Shown here: positions 17,463-26,323 of the stretch, piece after piece
How the letters are laid out: the number at the start of each line of letters is the position of its first letter
Position numbering within the stretch: the stretch's first letter is position 1
Assembly (NCBI RefSeq): GCF_009830105.1
Contig: NZ_WURB01000004.1
Location: forward strand, 327,054 to 391,053
Source of the DNA: Microvirga makkahensis
GTDB lineage: Bacteria > Pseudomonadota > Alphaproteobacteria > Rhizobiales > Beijerinckiaceae
Length of the DNA stretch: 64,000 nt
Direction of reading: 5' to 3'
Program-made: the position numbers and the translations under genes
Notes under the pieces: generated by a model
Seen by the model: the letters and a program-made list of their open reading frames with translations, nothing else
Databases searched by the model: none
Told to the model about the DNA's origin: nothing

Positions 17463-18572
17463 TCACGTCTCCATCATGGCCGTGGATCGTCCCAGCGCGG
17501 ACGGTGCCGAGTGAACACTCGCAAGGAGAGCCTCGAGTTCTCTGGCGCGATGCTCGGACGTATGCTCAGCCAGCGTCCGCTCCCGGCTGGCGCGAGCAAT
17601 GCGGTCCAGCTCCGCATCGGACAAATCGAGCGCCGCGACGGCATCCTCGGTCGTTTCGGCAATAAGGATTTCACTGCCCGGATCGAAGAAGCTGTCGAGT
17701 CCCTCCCAATCGTCGGAGAGGATAGGAACGCCGCAGGCCGATGCCTCGAAGAGGCGTCCGGATGGACACCAACCCATCTCCGCCATGGCTTGACGCGTTA
17801 CGTTGAGGGTCAGGCGCGAGGACGAGAAGAAGGCGGGATGTTCCGCGGGCGGCAGATGCCGGGCGAAATGAATGTTGGCCCGCCAAGGGAAATCGTCCGG
17901 ATATTGCGCGCCGCCGATCAGGAAACGCCGTGCGGGACGAAGGCCCGCCGGATCGATGAGGAGTTTCCGGAGAGCTGTCTGCCGATCGGCGGCATAGGTC
18001 CCGAGATAGGAGAGATCGCACATGTAGCGTGCCACGGGCGCTACAGGATGGTGGACGTTCGGATCGACGTGTCCGTACAAGGGAGCGACGCGCTGTGCGC
18101 CAAGCACCGTTTGCAGCATCTCGAGGGCGCCGCCACCCGTGTAGCTGAGAACGAGGTCGAACTCCCCCAGGCCGCGTGGGCCGATATAGGTGAGCGTTTC
18201 CCTGGCCTGGAGCTTGGACAGGGTGACCGGTGTATCGAGATCGTAGAACGTGCGAACGACTCCTGGTGTATCGAGCACGAGTTCCGTCGCTTCCAGCCCA
18301 TCCGGGCAATAGGACGTCACCATTGCCGCGTCGGCGCCGGATAGTTCCGATCTCGCCCGCTGCTTCACCGCGTCCCATGTGTCGTAGAGGACCAGATTCC
18401 CGTTCGGAACCTCGAAGACATCCCTGTTGGCGGAGTAATAGGGCGCATCCTTCTCGAAGAAGACAACCCGATGCCCTTGGCGGGCGAGAGCCCGGCACAA
18501 TCCACGCCAGAGCGTGGCGTGGCCGTTGCCCCAGGACGACGAGATCGTGAGCCCGAATACGACAAGCTTCAT
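17463..18572 (-). CDS. CgeB-like glycosyltransferase
   Basis: A 369-residue GT-B type glycosyltransferase of the CgeB/DUF3880 group. It starts MKLVVFGLTISSSWGNGHAT, a pattern shared with the plus-strand gene at 26320 (SSSWGNGHAT in both). The donor-binding half has FEASACGVPILSDDWEGL near residue 285, the E-x7-E-like motif of GT4-type enzymes. I start at the ATG at 18572, which has AGGTGA 12 bases upstream and overlaps the phosphatase stop (ATGA); an earlier start at 18614 would run further into that gene. Cytoplasmic, no signal peptide. Its donor may come from the adjacent nucleotidyltransferase; acceptor unknown. Confidence 0.9.
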   Translation of the reverse strand: MKLVVFGLTISSSWGNGHATLWRGLCRALARQGHRVVFFEKDAPYYSANRDVFEVPNGNLVLYDTWDAVKQRARSELSGADAAMVTSYCPDGLEATELVLDTPGVVRTFYDLDTPVTLSKLQARETLTYIGPRGLGEFDLVLSYTGGGALEMLQTVLGAQRVAPLYGHVDPNVHHPVAPVARYMCDLSYLGTYAADRQTALRKLLIDPAGLRPARRFLIGGAQYPDDFPWRANIHFARHLPPAEHPAFFSSSRLTLNVTRQAMAEMGWCPSGRLFEASACGVPILSDDWEGLDSFFDPGSEILIAETTEDAVAALDLSDAELDRIARASRERTLAEHTSEHRARELEALLASVHSAPSALGRSTAMMET

Positions 18573-19168
18573 GGGGCTATCACCTCGTTCATCCGAAGAA
18601 TCTTGGAGCCCCAATCGCCGACGACGAGCGTGCTGATGGAAGCGGGCGAGACTTCAAGCCGCGTATAGGCATCGATCGGCATGCCGAGATGATAGAGGAG
18701 GGCTGCCTTGATCACGTCGCTGTGGCTGACGAGAACGACGGAGCGCCCGCCATGGAGTCTTCGTTGCCGCTCCATGGCGCGGACGATGCGCGCCTGCGCC
18801 TCCAGCATCGTCTCGCCGCCCGGCGGGCGGCTCGTGCTGCGGCTGCAGTTCCAGGTCGACCATTGCCGGTCGTCCGTTAGCATGTCGAAGCTCTTGCCCG
18901 TCCAGCCGCCAAAGTCGATTTCGGTAATGTCGTCGCAGATCTCAGGGGCGCTGCCGATCTGTGCCGCGATGGGCTCGGCCGTCTCGACAGCTCTTTCGAG
19001 CGGACTCGTCTGGACGCTGGCCACGCTCTCGCCCGCCAAACGCTGTGCCAGCGCCCGCGCCTGCGCTTTGCCAAAGTCGCCGAGCCCGACACCCGGCATG
19101 CGCCCGCAGAGCACCGTTCCCACCCGGTCATGGGCCGCATGACGCACGAGGAAGAAGGTGGTGGTCAC
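18569..19168 (-). CDS. Histidine phosphatase family protein
   Basis: A 199-residue phosphoglycerate-mutase-like phosphatase. The catalytic His lies in LVRHAAHD (RHA instead of the common RHG). The second conserved element is QTSPLERAVETAEPIA, with Glu in ITEIDFGGWTG and the second His in VLVSHSDVIK. The GTG at 19168 is strongly supported by GAGGAGG ten bases upstream; earlier starts overlap the inositol-phosphate synthase gene. The stop overlaps the next gene. Immediately after ino1 it is a natural candidate to dephosphorylate inositol-3-phosphate to free myo-inositol, which is inference from position. Confidence 0.9.
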   Translation of the reverse strand: MTTTFFLVRHAAHDRVGTVLCGRMPGVGLGDFGKAQARALAQRLAGESVASVQTSPLERAVETAEPIAAQIGSAPEICDDITEIDFGGWTGKSFDMLTDDRQWSTWNCSRSTSRPPGGETMLEAQARIVRAMERQRRLHGGRSVVLVSHSDVIKAALLYHLGMPIDAYTRLEVSPASISTLVVGDWGSKILRMNEVIAP

Positions 19169-19181
19169 GCTCGACGCCTCC

Positions 19182-20270
19182 TCAAACTTCCCCCTCATCG
19201 CCTGCAATGAAGCGAAGCGTTCTCTCGCGGGCTTCATTATCGGTAAATTGCTGCGGCGGAGATTTCATGAAGTAGCTGGAGGGGCCTGTGAGGGCTCCGC
19301 CGATCTTGCGATCCATGGCGAGCTTGGCGCAGCGCACGGCATCAATGACGATGCCGGCGGAGTTCGGCGAATCCCACACCTCGAGCTTCAGCTCCACGTT
19401 CAGCGGGACTCCGCCGAAGGAGGTTCCTTCCAAGCGGATATAGGCCCACTTTCGGTCGGTGAGCCACGGCACGTGATCGCTCGGGCCCACATGCACGTCC
19501 TCCGGAGGGAGGGGGATGTCGAGCTGGCTCGTGACGGCCTGCGTCTTGGATATCTTCTTTGACTCGAGTCGCTCGCGCTCGAGCATGTTCTGAAAGTCCG
19601 TGTTACCTCCGAAATTGAGCTGATAGGTCCGGTCGAGCCGCACGCCGCGTTCGCGGAACAGATTGGCCAGCACGCGATGGACGATAGTGGCTCCCACCTG
19701 GCTCTTGATGTCGTCTCCGACGATGGGGAGGCCGCGCTCCTCGAAGCGCTTCCTCCATTCGGAGTTCGATGCGATGAAGACGGGGATGCAGTTCACGAAG
19801 GCGCAGCCTGCCTCCAGGGCCTGCTCGGCATACCACTCGGTCGCCTTCTGAGATCCGACGGGAAGATAGGAGACGAGCACGTCGGTTTTCGTTCGACGCA
19901 GGATTTCCGCGATGTCGGCCTCGTCCTCCTGCGATTCCTCGATCTCGTCACGCAGATACTTTCCGAGACCGTCGAGGGTTTTCCCGCGGTTGACGATGAT
20001 GCCGCTCTCGGGAACGGCAGAAAAGCGCTGCGTGTTGTTGGGATGAGCGAAGATCGCATCCGACACATCACGGCCGACCTTGGATGCGTTCACGTCGAAG
20101 GCTGCGGAAATCTCTATGTCACTGATGTGATAGCCGCCGAGTTCGGCGTTCATCAGGCCCGGGATAGGCTCGTTGCTCTTGGCATCCCGGTAGTAGGAAA
20201 GGCCCTGCACGAAGGATGAGGCGCAATTGCCTACGCCGACGATTCCGACGCGGACCTTTCGTGAACTCAT
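19182..20270 (-). CDS. ino1: Inositol-3-phosphate synthase
   Basis: A 362-residue NAD-dependent enzyme converting glucose-6-phosphate to 1D-myo-inositol-3-phosphate. The N-terminal Rossmann motif [16 protein letters not shown] is near residue 9. [13 protein letters not shown] and the Lys-rich KKISKTQAV near 245 match the active-site region of the short actinobacterial/archaeal-type synthase. The ATG at 20270 has GGGAGA eight bases upstream. It is the first gene of a minus-strand operon reading into a phosphatase, glycosyltransferase, nucleotidyltransferase, methyltransferase and glycosidase. Few alphaproteobacteria make inositol, so its presence here implies an inositol-containing product. 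Confidence 0.95.
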   Translation of the reverse strand: MSSRKVRVGIVGVGNCASSFVQGLSYYRDAKSNEPIPGLMNAELGGYHISDIEISAAFDVNASKVGRDVSDAIFAHPNNTQRFSAVPESGIIVNRGKTLDGLGKYLRDEIEESQEDEADIAEILRRTKTDVLVSYLPVGSQKATEWYAEQALEAGCAFVNCIPVFIASNSEWRKRFEERGLPIVGDDIKSQVGATIVHRVLANLFRERGVRLDRTYQLNFGGNTDFQNMLERERLESKKISKTQAVTSQLDIPLPPEDVHVGPSDHVPWLTDRKWAYIRLEGTSFGGVPLNVELKLEVWDSPNSAGIVIDAVRCAKLAMDRKIGGALTGPSSYFMKSPPQQFTDNEARERTLRFIAGDEGEV

Positions 20271-20689
20271 AACAGATCTCCCTGATGGGTCTTCCTTGGC
20301 GAAAAGGCCAGGCCTCGGACACAGATTGCAGGCGTCATGCCCGGCCGGATTTCCCGAAGCTTGGCCGTCAACGCAGAAAAAGTGTTTGTTGTTCCCTGTC
20401 GGATTCCTGGGCTGAGACTCTTGTCTTCCTGGAGGGGCGCACAAGCTAGAGGTAGGGCCGAACGGTCAGGTTCAAGGCCGAGGAACAAAGATGATGACGG
20501 AGCGTTTGTTCCGTGAAATGCCAAGCTTTGAGAGGGAAGGATAGGGCGGCCGCCACACGGCCTGCTTTGCCCCAAAGCCCTGTTCCGCCTGGAAAATGCG
20601 AATGTCTCGCGTCGCTTCTCCAGCCGGGGGGCTGGATTCCTTCGTTCCGATCTTGGCTTGGTGGCGACCAACTGATCCGGAGACCCCTC
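20271..20689. other. Divergent promoter region of the glycan cluster
   Basis: About 420 bases between the divergent starts of ino1 and the first epimerase. It contains a candidate sigma-EcfG promoter and an 8-bp inverted repeat (listed separately). The long antisense frames crossing it have no ribosome sites and are not called. Confidence 0.6.
20482..20512 (+). promoter_or_regulatory. Candidate sigma-EcfG promoter overlapping an inverted repeat
   Basis: GGAAC at 20482-20486 and CGTT at 20503-20506 are separated by exactly 16 bases, the published pattern of alphaproteobacterial general-stress (EcfG) promoters. The same stretch is an inverted repeat, GGAACAAA (20482-20489) with TTTGTTCC (20505-20512), so a repressor site is an alternative. 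It faces the epimerase operon, about 180 bases from its start codon. Confidence 0.5.
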
Positions 20690-21802
20690 GTGACGGATAC
20701 CATCCTCATTACTGGCGGCGCAGGCTTCATCGGCCGGTATGTTGCGCGTGCTTGCCTGGAGCGCGGACATCGCGTTCGAGTGCTCGACAGCCTCATCGAA
20801 CAGGTTCACGGCGACAAGACGCAGGCCGACGGCATCGATCCGGACGTGGAGGTCGTCGTCGGCGACATACGCGACGAGACGGCGGTCCTGAAGGCTCTGA
20901 AGGGGGCCACGAAAGTGATCCACCTCGCTGCGGAGGTCGGCGTCGGACAGAGCATGTACGCGGTCGATCGCTATGTCTCCGTAAACGATTACGGCACGGC
21001 GGTGCTGTTTCAGCAGCTCATCGACAACCCGGTGGAGCGCGTGGTCGTCGCCTCGTCCATGAGCATCTATGGGGAGGGCCTTTACCGTGACGCGGACGGG
21101 CGCATCATGGAGGACGTCGTGCGTGTTTCCCGCACCAGCGAGAACGCCCCCTGGGATCCGATGGATGCGCAGGGCCGTCCTCTCGTTCCGGTGCCGACCC
21201 CGGAGTGGAAGAAGCCAGCGCTCGCATCGGTGTATGCGCTTTCGAAATATGTGCAGGAGCGTCTGACGCTCACCCTCTGTCCGGCCTACGGCATGAAGGG
21301 CGTGGCGCTGCGGCTCTGGAACGCCTATGGTCCCGGTCAGGCTCTGTCCAATCCCTATACCGGCGTCCTCGCCATCTTCGCATCGCGGCTCCATAACGGC
21401 CAGCCGCCCATGATTTTCGAGGACGGCCAGCAGCGCCGGGACTTCGTGCATGTGGAGGACGTCGCGCAGGCTTTCGTCCTTGCTCTTGAGCACGAGAAGG
21501 CGCCGGGGGGTGTGTTCAATGTCGGCAGCGGCGTCGATCGCACGGTTTCCGAGGTGGCGGAACTTCTGGCAAAGGCCATGAACCGTCCCATGGCGCCCGA
21601 GATCGCCGGCAAGGCGCGAATCGGCGACATCCGGCATTGCATCGCGGATATTTCCAAGATCCAGCATGAGCTCGGCTACAGGCCGAAGAAGGACTTCTCG
21701 GAAGGGCTGGCGGAACTGGCCGAATGGGTGGCCCAGCAGGAGGCCAAGGATCTGGTTCAGGAAGCCCGCAAGGAACTCGAAGCACGAGGCCTTGTCGCAT
21801 GA
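20690..21802 (+). CDS. NAD-dependent epimerase/dehydratase (NDP-sugar)
   Basis: A 370-residue extended short-chain dehydrogenase acting on a nucleotide sugar. The NAD motif is TGGAGFIGRYVA near residue 7. The catalytic triad is visible as SSMSIYGEG (Ser) and YALSKYVQE (Tyr-x3-Lys) near 190. RLWNAYGPGQ is the following substrate motif. The GTG at 20690 has GGAG eight bases upstream. The stop overlaps the next epimerase start (ATGA). The sequence resembles UDP-glucose 4-epimerase-like proteins with an insertion between the Ser and the Tyr, as seen in uncharacterised rhizobial and actinobacterial epimerases. Substrate not assignable. Confidence 0.9.
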   Translation: MTDTILITGGAGFIGRYVARACLERGHRVRVLDSLIEQVHGDKTQADGIDPDVEVVVGDIRDETAVLKALKGATKVIHLAAEVGVGQSMYAVDRYVSVNDYGTAVLFQQLIDNPVERVVVASSMSIYGEGLYRDADGRIMEDVVRVSRTSENAPWDPMDAQGRPLVPVPTPEWKKPALASVYALSKYVQERLTLTLCPAYGMKGVALRLWNAYGPGQALSNPYTGVLAIFASRLHNGQPPMIFEDGQQRRDFVHVEDVAQAFVLALEHEKAPGGVFNVGSGVDRTVSEVAELLAKAMNRPMAPEIAGKARIGDIRHCIADISKIQHELGYRPKKDFSEGLAELAEWVAQQEAKDLVQEARKELEARGLVA

Positions 21803-22917
21803 AGGAAGCGGATACAAAGACTGGCGCACCCGCCATTCTTCGCCGCCGCCCCGTCCTGGTGACAGGCGGCGCTGGGTTCATCGGCTCCAATCTGGCGGAC
21901 CGTTTCGCAAGCGAGGGGCATGACGTTCTGGTTTATGATGCCTTGGCACGCCCTGGCGTCGACCGGAACCTCGACTGGCTGAAGAAGCGTCACCCCTCGA
22001 AGATCTCCGCGGCCATTGCCGATATTCGCGACGATGCCGCCGTCGCCGATGCCGCCTCGGACGCCCAAGCCGTCTTTCACATGGCCGCGCAGGTTGCTGT
22101 GACGACGAGCCTCGCAGAGCCCCGCGAGGACTTCGAGATCAATATCCGCGGCACCCTGAACGTGCTGGATGCGCTGCGCAGGCGCGACAAGCCGGTTCCC
22201 CTCGTCTTCGCTTCCACGAACAAGGTCTATGGGGACCTTGCGGATGTGGAGCTGGACATGACGAACGATGCCTATGTGCCGCGCGATCCCGCCATTCGCG
22301 ACAACGGTATCGGCGAAACCCGGCCTCTCGACTTTCATACACCCTATGGCTGTTCCAAGGGAGCGGCCGACCAGTACGTCCTGGATTATGCACGTTCCTA
22401 CGGCATTCCTACCTGCGTGCTGCGGATGAGCTGCATCTACGGGCAGCGTCAGATGGGAACCGAGGACCAGGGATGGGTCGCTCACTTCCTGATCCGCGCC
22501 CTCGAAGGGCAACCGATCACCATCTATGGCGACGGTTGCCAAGTGCGCGACATCCTCGATATTTCCGATGCGGTCAATGCCTACGCAGGAGCCTGGAGGC
22601 GGATCGACACCGTTCAGGGGCGCGCTTTCAACCTGGGCGGGGGGCCCTCGAATGCCATCAGCCTAAGGCAGCTTCTCGTCCATATCGAGGATGTCATCGG
22701 GCGGCCTGTCGAAACGGTCTATTCTGATTGGCGGGCAGGCGATCAACGCTACTACGTATCGGATACGCGCCAGATCAGACGCGAACTCGCACTCGAGCCG
22801 CCGACGCAGTGGCGCAAGGGTGTCGCTGCCCTAGCCCAATGGCTCCAGGAGGAGAGAGGGCTTTCCGGCATGGCCCGCCAAAGCTCCCGGCTTCAGGCAG
22901 CAGCGGCCTTGTCATGA
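21799..22917 (+). CDS. NAD-dependent epimerase, CDP-paratose 2-epimerase-like
   Basis: A 372-residue extended short-chain dehydrogenase. The NAD motif TGGAGFIGSNLADRF is near residue 22, the Ser region is FASTNKVYGD and the Tyr-Lys pair is YGCSKGAAD. STNKVYGD and the long loop before the Tyr are typical of the CDP-paratose/tyvelose 2-epimerase branch, though many members act on other NDP-sugars. The ATG at 21799 overlaps the stop of the preceding epimerase, from which it is clearly diverged, so the two probably act in sequence or on different sugars. Confidence 0.88.
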   Translation: MKEADTKTGAPAILRRRPVLVTGGAGFIGSNLADRFASEGHDVLVYDALARPGVDRNLDWLKKRHPSKISAAIADIRDDAAVADAASDAQAVFHMAAQVAVTTSLAEPREDFEINIRGTLNVLDALRRRDKPVPLVFASTNKVYGDLADVELDMTNDAYVPRDPAIRDNGIGETRPLDFHTPYGCSKGAADQYVLDYARSYGIPTCVLRMSCIYGQRQMGTEDQGWVAHFLIRALEGQPITIYGDGCQVRDILDISDAVNAYAGAWRRIDTVQGRAFNLGGGPSNAISLRQLLVHIEDVIGRPVETVYSDWRAGDQRYYVSDTRQIRRELALEPPTQWRKGVAALAQWLQEERGLSGMARQSSRLQAAAALS

Positions 22918-22986
22918 ACCGTGGCCTGATCGTTGCCGCGCGCCGTTTTTGCCAATCTTGCTCACCGTAAAGGAGCTGGAAGAGGA

Positions 22987-24123
22987 ATGCCTGCATCCGA
23001 ACGGACCACACCTGCTCTTCGGGTTCTCATGACGGCCGATGCGGTTGGCGGGGTCTGGCAATATGCGCTGGATGCTGCTCAGGGAATGCGCGCACATGGG
23101 GTCGAAACAACTCTCGCTGTCCTCGGTCCCGCCCCGTCTGACGACCAGACAGGCCAGGCCGAGGCCCTGGGCATCGAGGTGATCATGACGGATCTCCCTC
23201 TCGACTGGACAGCGGATCACGCGGGCGCCGTCAGGGAGTCCGGGCGTGCCGTTGCGCGTCTGGCCGCCGAAATCCAGCCTGACATCGTGCATCTCAACAG
23301 CCCCGCTCTTTTTGCCGGCGCGGATTTTGCCTGTCCCGTGGTAGCCGTCTGCCATTCATGCGTTGCGACGTGGTGGGATGCGGTGCGCGGCGGATCGCTT
23401 CCGGGAGAATTCGTATGGCGCACCGAACTTGTACGTCAGGGATACCAAAGGGCTGATACGCTCCTGGCACCGACAGCGGCTTTCGCCGACGCCACCGCTC
23501 GTGTCTATGGTCTTGCAAGGGCTCCGACCGTCGTCCGGAACGGACGTCAACCTATCACTGAACGAAACTCGAGAAGGCACGCGCTCTTTGCTTTCACAGC
23601 CGGAAGATTGTGGGACGAGGGCAAGAATTTCGCAGCCGTCGACCGGGCAGCATCGCGACTCTCCCTTCCCATTCTCGCCGCAGGTCCGCTCGAGGGCCCC
23701 AACGGCGCGCGCATGACCGCTCGTCATGCCACCGCCCTCGGGCGCCTGAGCGACGCCGAGGTTGCATCCTATTTGAGTGCGCAGCCGATCTTCGTCTCCG
23801 CTGCGAGATATGAGCCCTTCGGTCTTGCCGTGCTGGAGGCGGCCCAGGCGGGCTGCGCACTGGTCCTGTCCGATATTCCGACCCTTCGTGAGTTATGGGA
23901 GGACGCAGCTCTGTTCGTAGACCCGGATGATGACGAGGCCATTGCGCGCTCCATCGATCGCCTTGCCGCCGACGATGATGCGCGCCGCGCAATGGGGAAG
24001 GCAGCCAGCGATCGCGCTTCGATCTACAGCCTGGAATCCATGAGCACGGGCCTTCTCTCCGCATACATGTCTCTGCTCCCGTCCAAAGTCGATCCTCTCT
24101 CCCTAAAGGGGGCTGTCGCATGA
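22987..24123 (+). CDS. Glycosyltransferase family 4 protein
   Basis: A 378-residue GT-B glycosyltransferase. The N-terminal acceptor domain starts after a short tail with VLMTADAVGGVWQYALD, typical of GT4. The donor domain has FTAGRLWDEGKN near 200 and the E-x7-E motif in EPFGLAVLEAAQAG near 280. The ATG at 22987 is preceded by AAGGAG and GAAGAGG. Its stop overlaps the next start. In this operon it is the only classical GT4; the following three are CgeB-like. Substrate unknown, cytoplasmic. Confidence 0.92.
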   Translation: MPASERTTPALRVLMTADAVGGVWQYALDAAQGMRAHGVETTLAVLGPAPSDDQTGQAEALGIEVIMTDLPLDWTADHAGAVRESGRAVARLAAEIQPDIVHLNSPALFAGADFACPVVAVCHSCVATWWDAVRGGSLPGEFVWRTELVRQGYQRADTLLAPTAAFADATARVYGLARAPTVVRNGRQPITERNSRRHALFAFTAGRLWDEGKNFAAVDRAASRLSLPILAAGPLEGPNGARMTARHATALGRLSDAEVASYLSAQPIFVSAARYEPFGLAVLEAAQAGCALVLSDIPTLRELWEDAALFVDPDDDEAIARSIDRLAADDDARRAMGKAASDRASIYSLESMSTGLLSAYMSLLPSKVDPLSLKGAVA

Positions 24124-25232
24124 GATTCGCCTACTTCACGCATTCCCTTGCATCGTGCTGGAATCACGGCAATGCGCACTTCCTCAGGGGCGTGCTGCGA
24201 GAGCTCATCCATCGCGGACACGAGGTCGTGGCTTATGAGCCCAAAGGGGCCTGGAGCCTGGACAACCTCTTGAGAGATCATGGTGAAACAGGGCTTGAGG
24301 CTTATCGCAGCCTCTATCCCGAGCTGACCTCGGTCATTTTCGCTCCTGATGCCGACCTCTCCGAAATGGTGGCGGGTGCGGACGTGGTGATCGTTCATGA
24401 ATGGAACGATCCGGCGCTCGTCGCGGAGATAGGCCGCTTGCGAAAACAGGGCGCGCGCTTCACGCTCCTTTTCCATGATACGCATCATCGGGCGGTCAGC
24501 GAGCCCGACGCGATCCGTCGGTTCGACCTCAGTGGATATGATGGTGTCCTCGCCTTCGGCGAAACGCTGGCGGACGTCTATCGTCGCTGGGGCTGGGGCG
24601 AGCGCGTCCATGTCTGGCATGAGGCGGCCGACACGCGGCTCTTCCGGCCGCCGGCCGAAGAGGTCGAACGCAAGGGTCTCGTGTGGATCGGGAACTGGGG
24701 CGACAACGAGCGCAGCGTCGAGCTTGAAACGTATCTCTTCCGCCCGGCCCGGACTGTCGGCCTGCCTCTCGAGATCTATGGAGTGCGCTATCCGGAGCAT
24801 GCACTGGAGACTCTGGCGCGCTATGGCGTGACCTATCGGGGATGGCTGCCGAATGCTCGGGCTCCGGAGGTGTTCGCACGGCATCTAGCCACCGTGCACG
24901 TGCCCCGCCGCTTCTACGTGAACATGCTTCCGGGGATCCCGACGATCCGCGTCTTCGAGGCTCTCGCCTGCGGAATTCCTCTCGTGTCGGCGCCCTGGAT
25001 CGACTCGGAAGGTCTCTTCAAGCCCGGCACTGATTATCTCGTGGCGCGCGATGAGAGCGAAATGGAGCGCCACCTCACGGCCATCGGCAACGATCCGGAC
25101 CTGCGCCGCTCGCTGATGGAGAGCGGTTTGGCTGCCATCCGTGATCGTCACACCTGCGCGCACCGTGTCGATCAGTTGCTGAGCCTCTTGAAAAACGACG
25201 GCGCCGAAGCGCCGATGGAGATGACCGCATGA
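24120..25232 (+). CDS. CgeB-like glycosyltransferase
   Basis: A 370-residue GT-B protein of the CgeB group. It begins MRFAYFTHSLASCWNHGNAHF; the small-residue/WN-GN pattern is shared with its neighbours. The C-terminal donor half has IRVFEALACGIPLVSAPW near residue 278. The longer RKGLVWIGNWGDNER segment in mid-protein marks the start of the donor domain. It is coupled by ATGA overlaps on both sides. It is the most divergent of the four CgeB-like enzymes in the window and so may transfer a different sugar. Confidence 0.88.
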   Translation: MRFAYFTHSLASCWNHGNAHFLRGVLRELIHRGHEVVAYEPKGAWSLDNLLRDHGETGLEAYRSLYPELTSVIFAPDADLSEMVAGADVVIVHEWNDPALVAEIGRLRKQGARFTLLFHDTHHRAVSEPDAIRRFDLSGYDGVLAFGETLADVYRRWGWGERVHVWHEAADTRLFRPPAEEVERKGLVWIGNWGDNERSVELETYLFRPARTVGLPLEIYGVRYPEHALETLARYGVTYRGWLPNARAPEVFARHLATVHVPRRFYVNMLPGIPTIRVFEALACGIPLVSAPWIDSEGLFKPGTDYLVARDESEMERHLTAIGNDPDLRRSLMESGLAAIRDRHTCAHRVDQLLSLLKNDGAEAPMEMTA

Positions 25233-26323
25233 AGATCGCCTTTTACGGCTCAAGCCTTCTCTCCTCTTACTGGAACGGAGCGGCGACATATTACCGGGGC
25301 ATGCTGAACGAACTCGCCCGGCGCGGATACGCCATCACGTTCTACGAGCCTGACGCGTTTGACCGTCAAAAGCATCGCGATATCGAGCCCCCGGAATGGG
25401 CAGAGGTCAAAGTCTATCCTGCGACCGACGAGGCTATGCGCGGGGTCGTGGCCGAGGCGGCAAGGGCCGATGTGGTGGTGAAGGCCTCGGGCGTCGGCGT
25501 GTTCGACAAAGAACTCCTGGAAGGGGTCGTGGCTGCATCCCGGCCCGACGCCATTCGCATCTTTTGGGATGTGGACGCACCGGCGACACTCGCGGAACTA
25601 CGCGAAAGCCCGGACCATCTCCTGCGGCGTACGCTGCCGGCCCTCGATTTCGTGCTGACCTATGGCGGAGGCCCGCCGGTGATCGAAGCCTATGAGGGGT
25701 TCGGCGCTCGCCGCTGCATTCCAATCTACAACGCCCTCGATCCTTCGACCCATCATCCAGTTCCAGCAGACGAGCGCTTCAAGGCGGATCTCTCCTTCCT
25801 CGGGAACCGCCTGCCGGATCGCGAGGCGCGTGTGGAACAGTTCTTCCTGGAACCGGCCGCGCGCCTGCCCAAACGGAGCTTTCTGATCGGCGGCAACGGC
25901 TGGGAGACGAAAGGCATGCCGTCGAACGTGCGCCATATCGGGCACGTCTATACGCGCGATCACAATGCATTCAACACGAGTCCGCTCGCGGTGCTCAACA
26001 TCGCACGGGACTCCATGGCAACGACCGGCTACTCGCCGGCGACACGCGTGTTCGAGGCCGCGGGTGCGGGCGCATGCCTCATCACTGACGCCTGGGTCGG
26101 CCTCGAGCTCTTCCTGAAAGAGGGCGAGGAGGTGCTCGTGGCGCGTGACGGCAAGGATGTGGCCGATCATGTGGAGATGTTGAATCCCGAGCGCGCCAAG
26201 GCGATCGGCGACGCCGCGCGCCGGCGCATCATGGCGGAGCACACCTATGCCCGCCGAGGGGCCGAGGTCGATGCTATCCTGCGGGAGGCAGCCTCCCAGA
26301 AGCGCGAGAGGAGCGTGGCGTGA
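25229..26323 (+). CDS. CgeB-like glycosyltransferase
   Basis: A 364-residue GT-B protein starting MKIAFYGSSLLSSYWNGAAT, homologous to the genes on both sides. The mid-protein LTYGGGPPVIEAYEGFGAR and LSFLGNRLPDREARVEQFF match the CgeB architecture, and RVFEAAGAGACLITDAW near 275 is the donor-binding motif. Start and stop overlap its neighbours by four bases. Paralogy with 26320 and 17463 suggests stepwise chain building by duplicated enzymes. Confidence 0.88.
   Translation: MKIAFYGSSLLSSYWNGAATYYRGMLNELARRGYAITFYEPDAFDRQKHRDIEPPEWAEVKVYPATDEAMRGVVAEAARADVVVKASGVGVFDKELLEGVVAASRPDAIRIFWDVDAPATLAELRESPDHLLRRTLPALDFVLTYGGGPPVIEAYEGFGARRCIPIYNALDPSTHHPVPADERFKADLSFLGNRLPDREARVEQFFLEPAARLPKRSFLIGGNGWETKGMPSNVRHIGHVYTRDHNAFNTSPLAVLNIARDSMATTGYSPATRVFEAAGAGACLITDAWVGLELFLKEGEEVLVARDGKDVADHVEMLNPERAKAIGDAARRRIMAEHTYARRGAEVDAILREAASQKRERSVA

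Noticed and set aside
20267..21829. 520-codon minus-strand frame opposite the first epimerase
   Set aside because: The plus strand has a complete NAD epimerase; the antisense frame also overlaps the ino1 start and has no recognisable domain.
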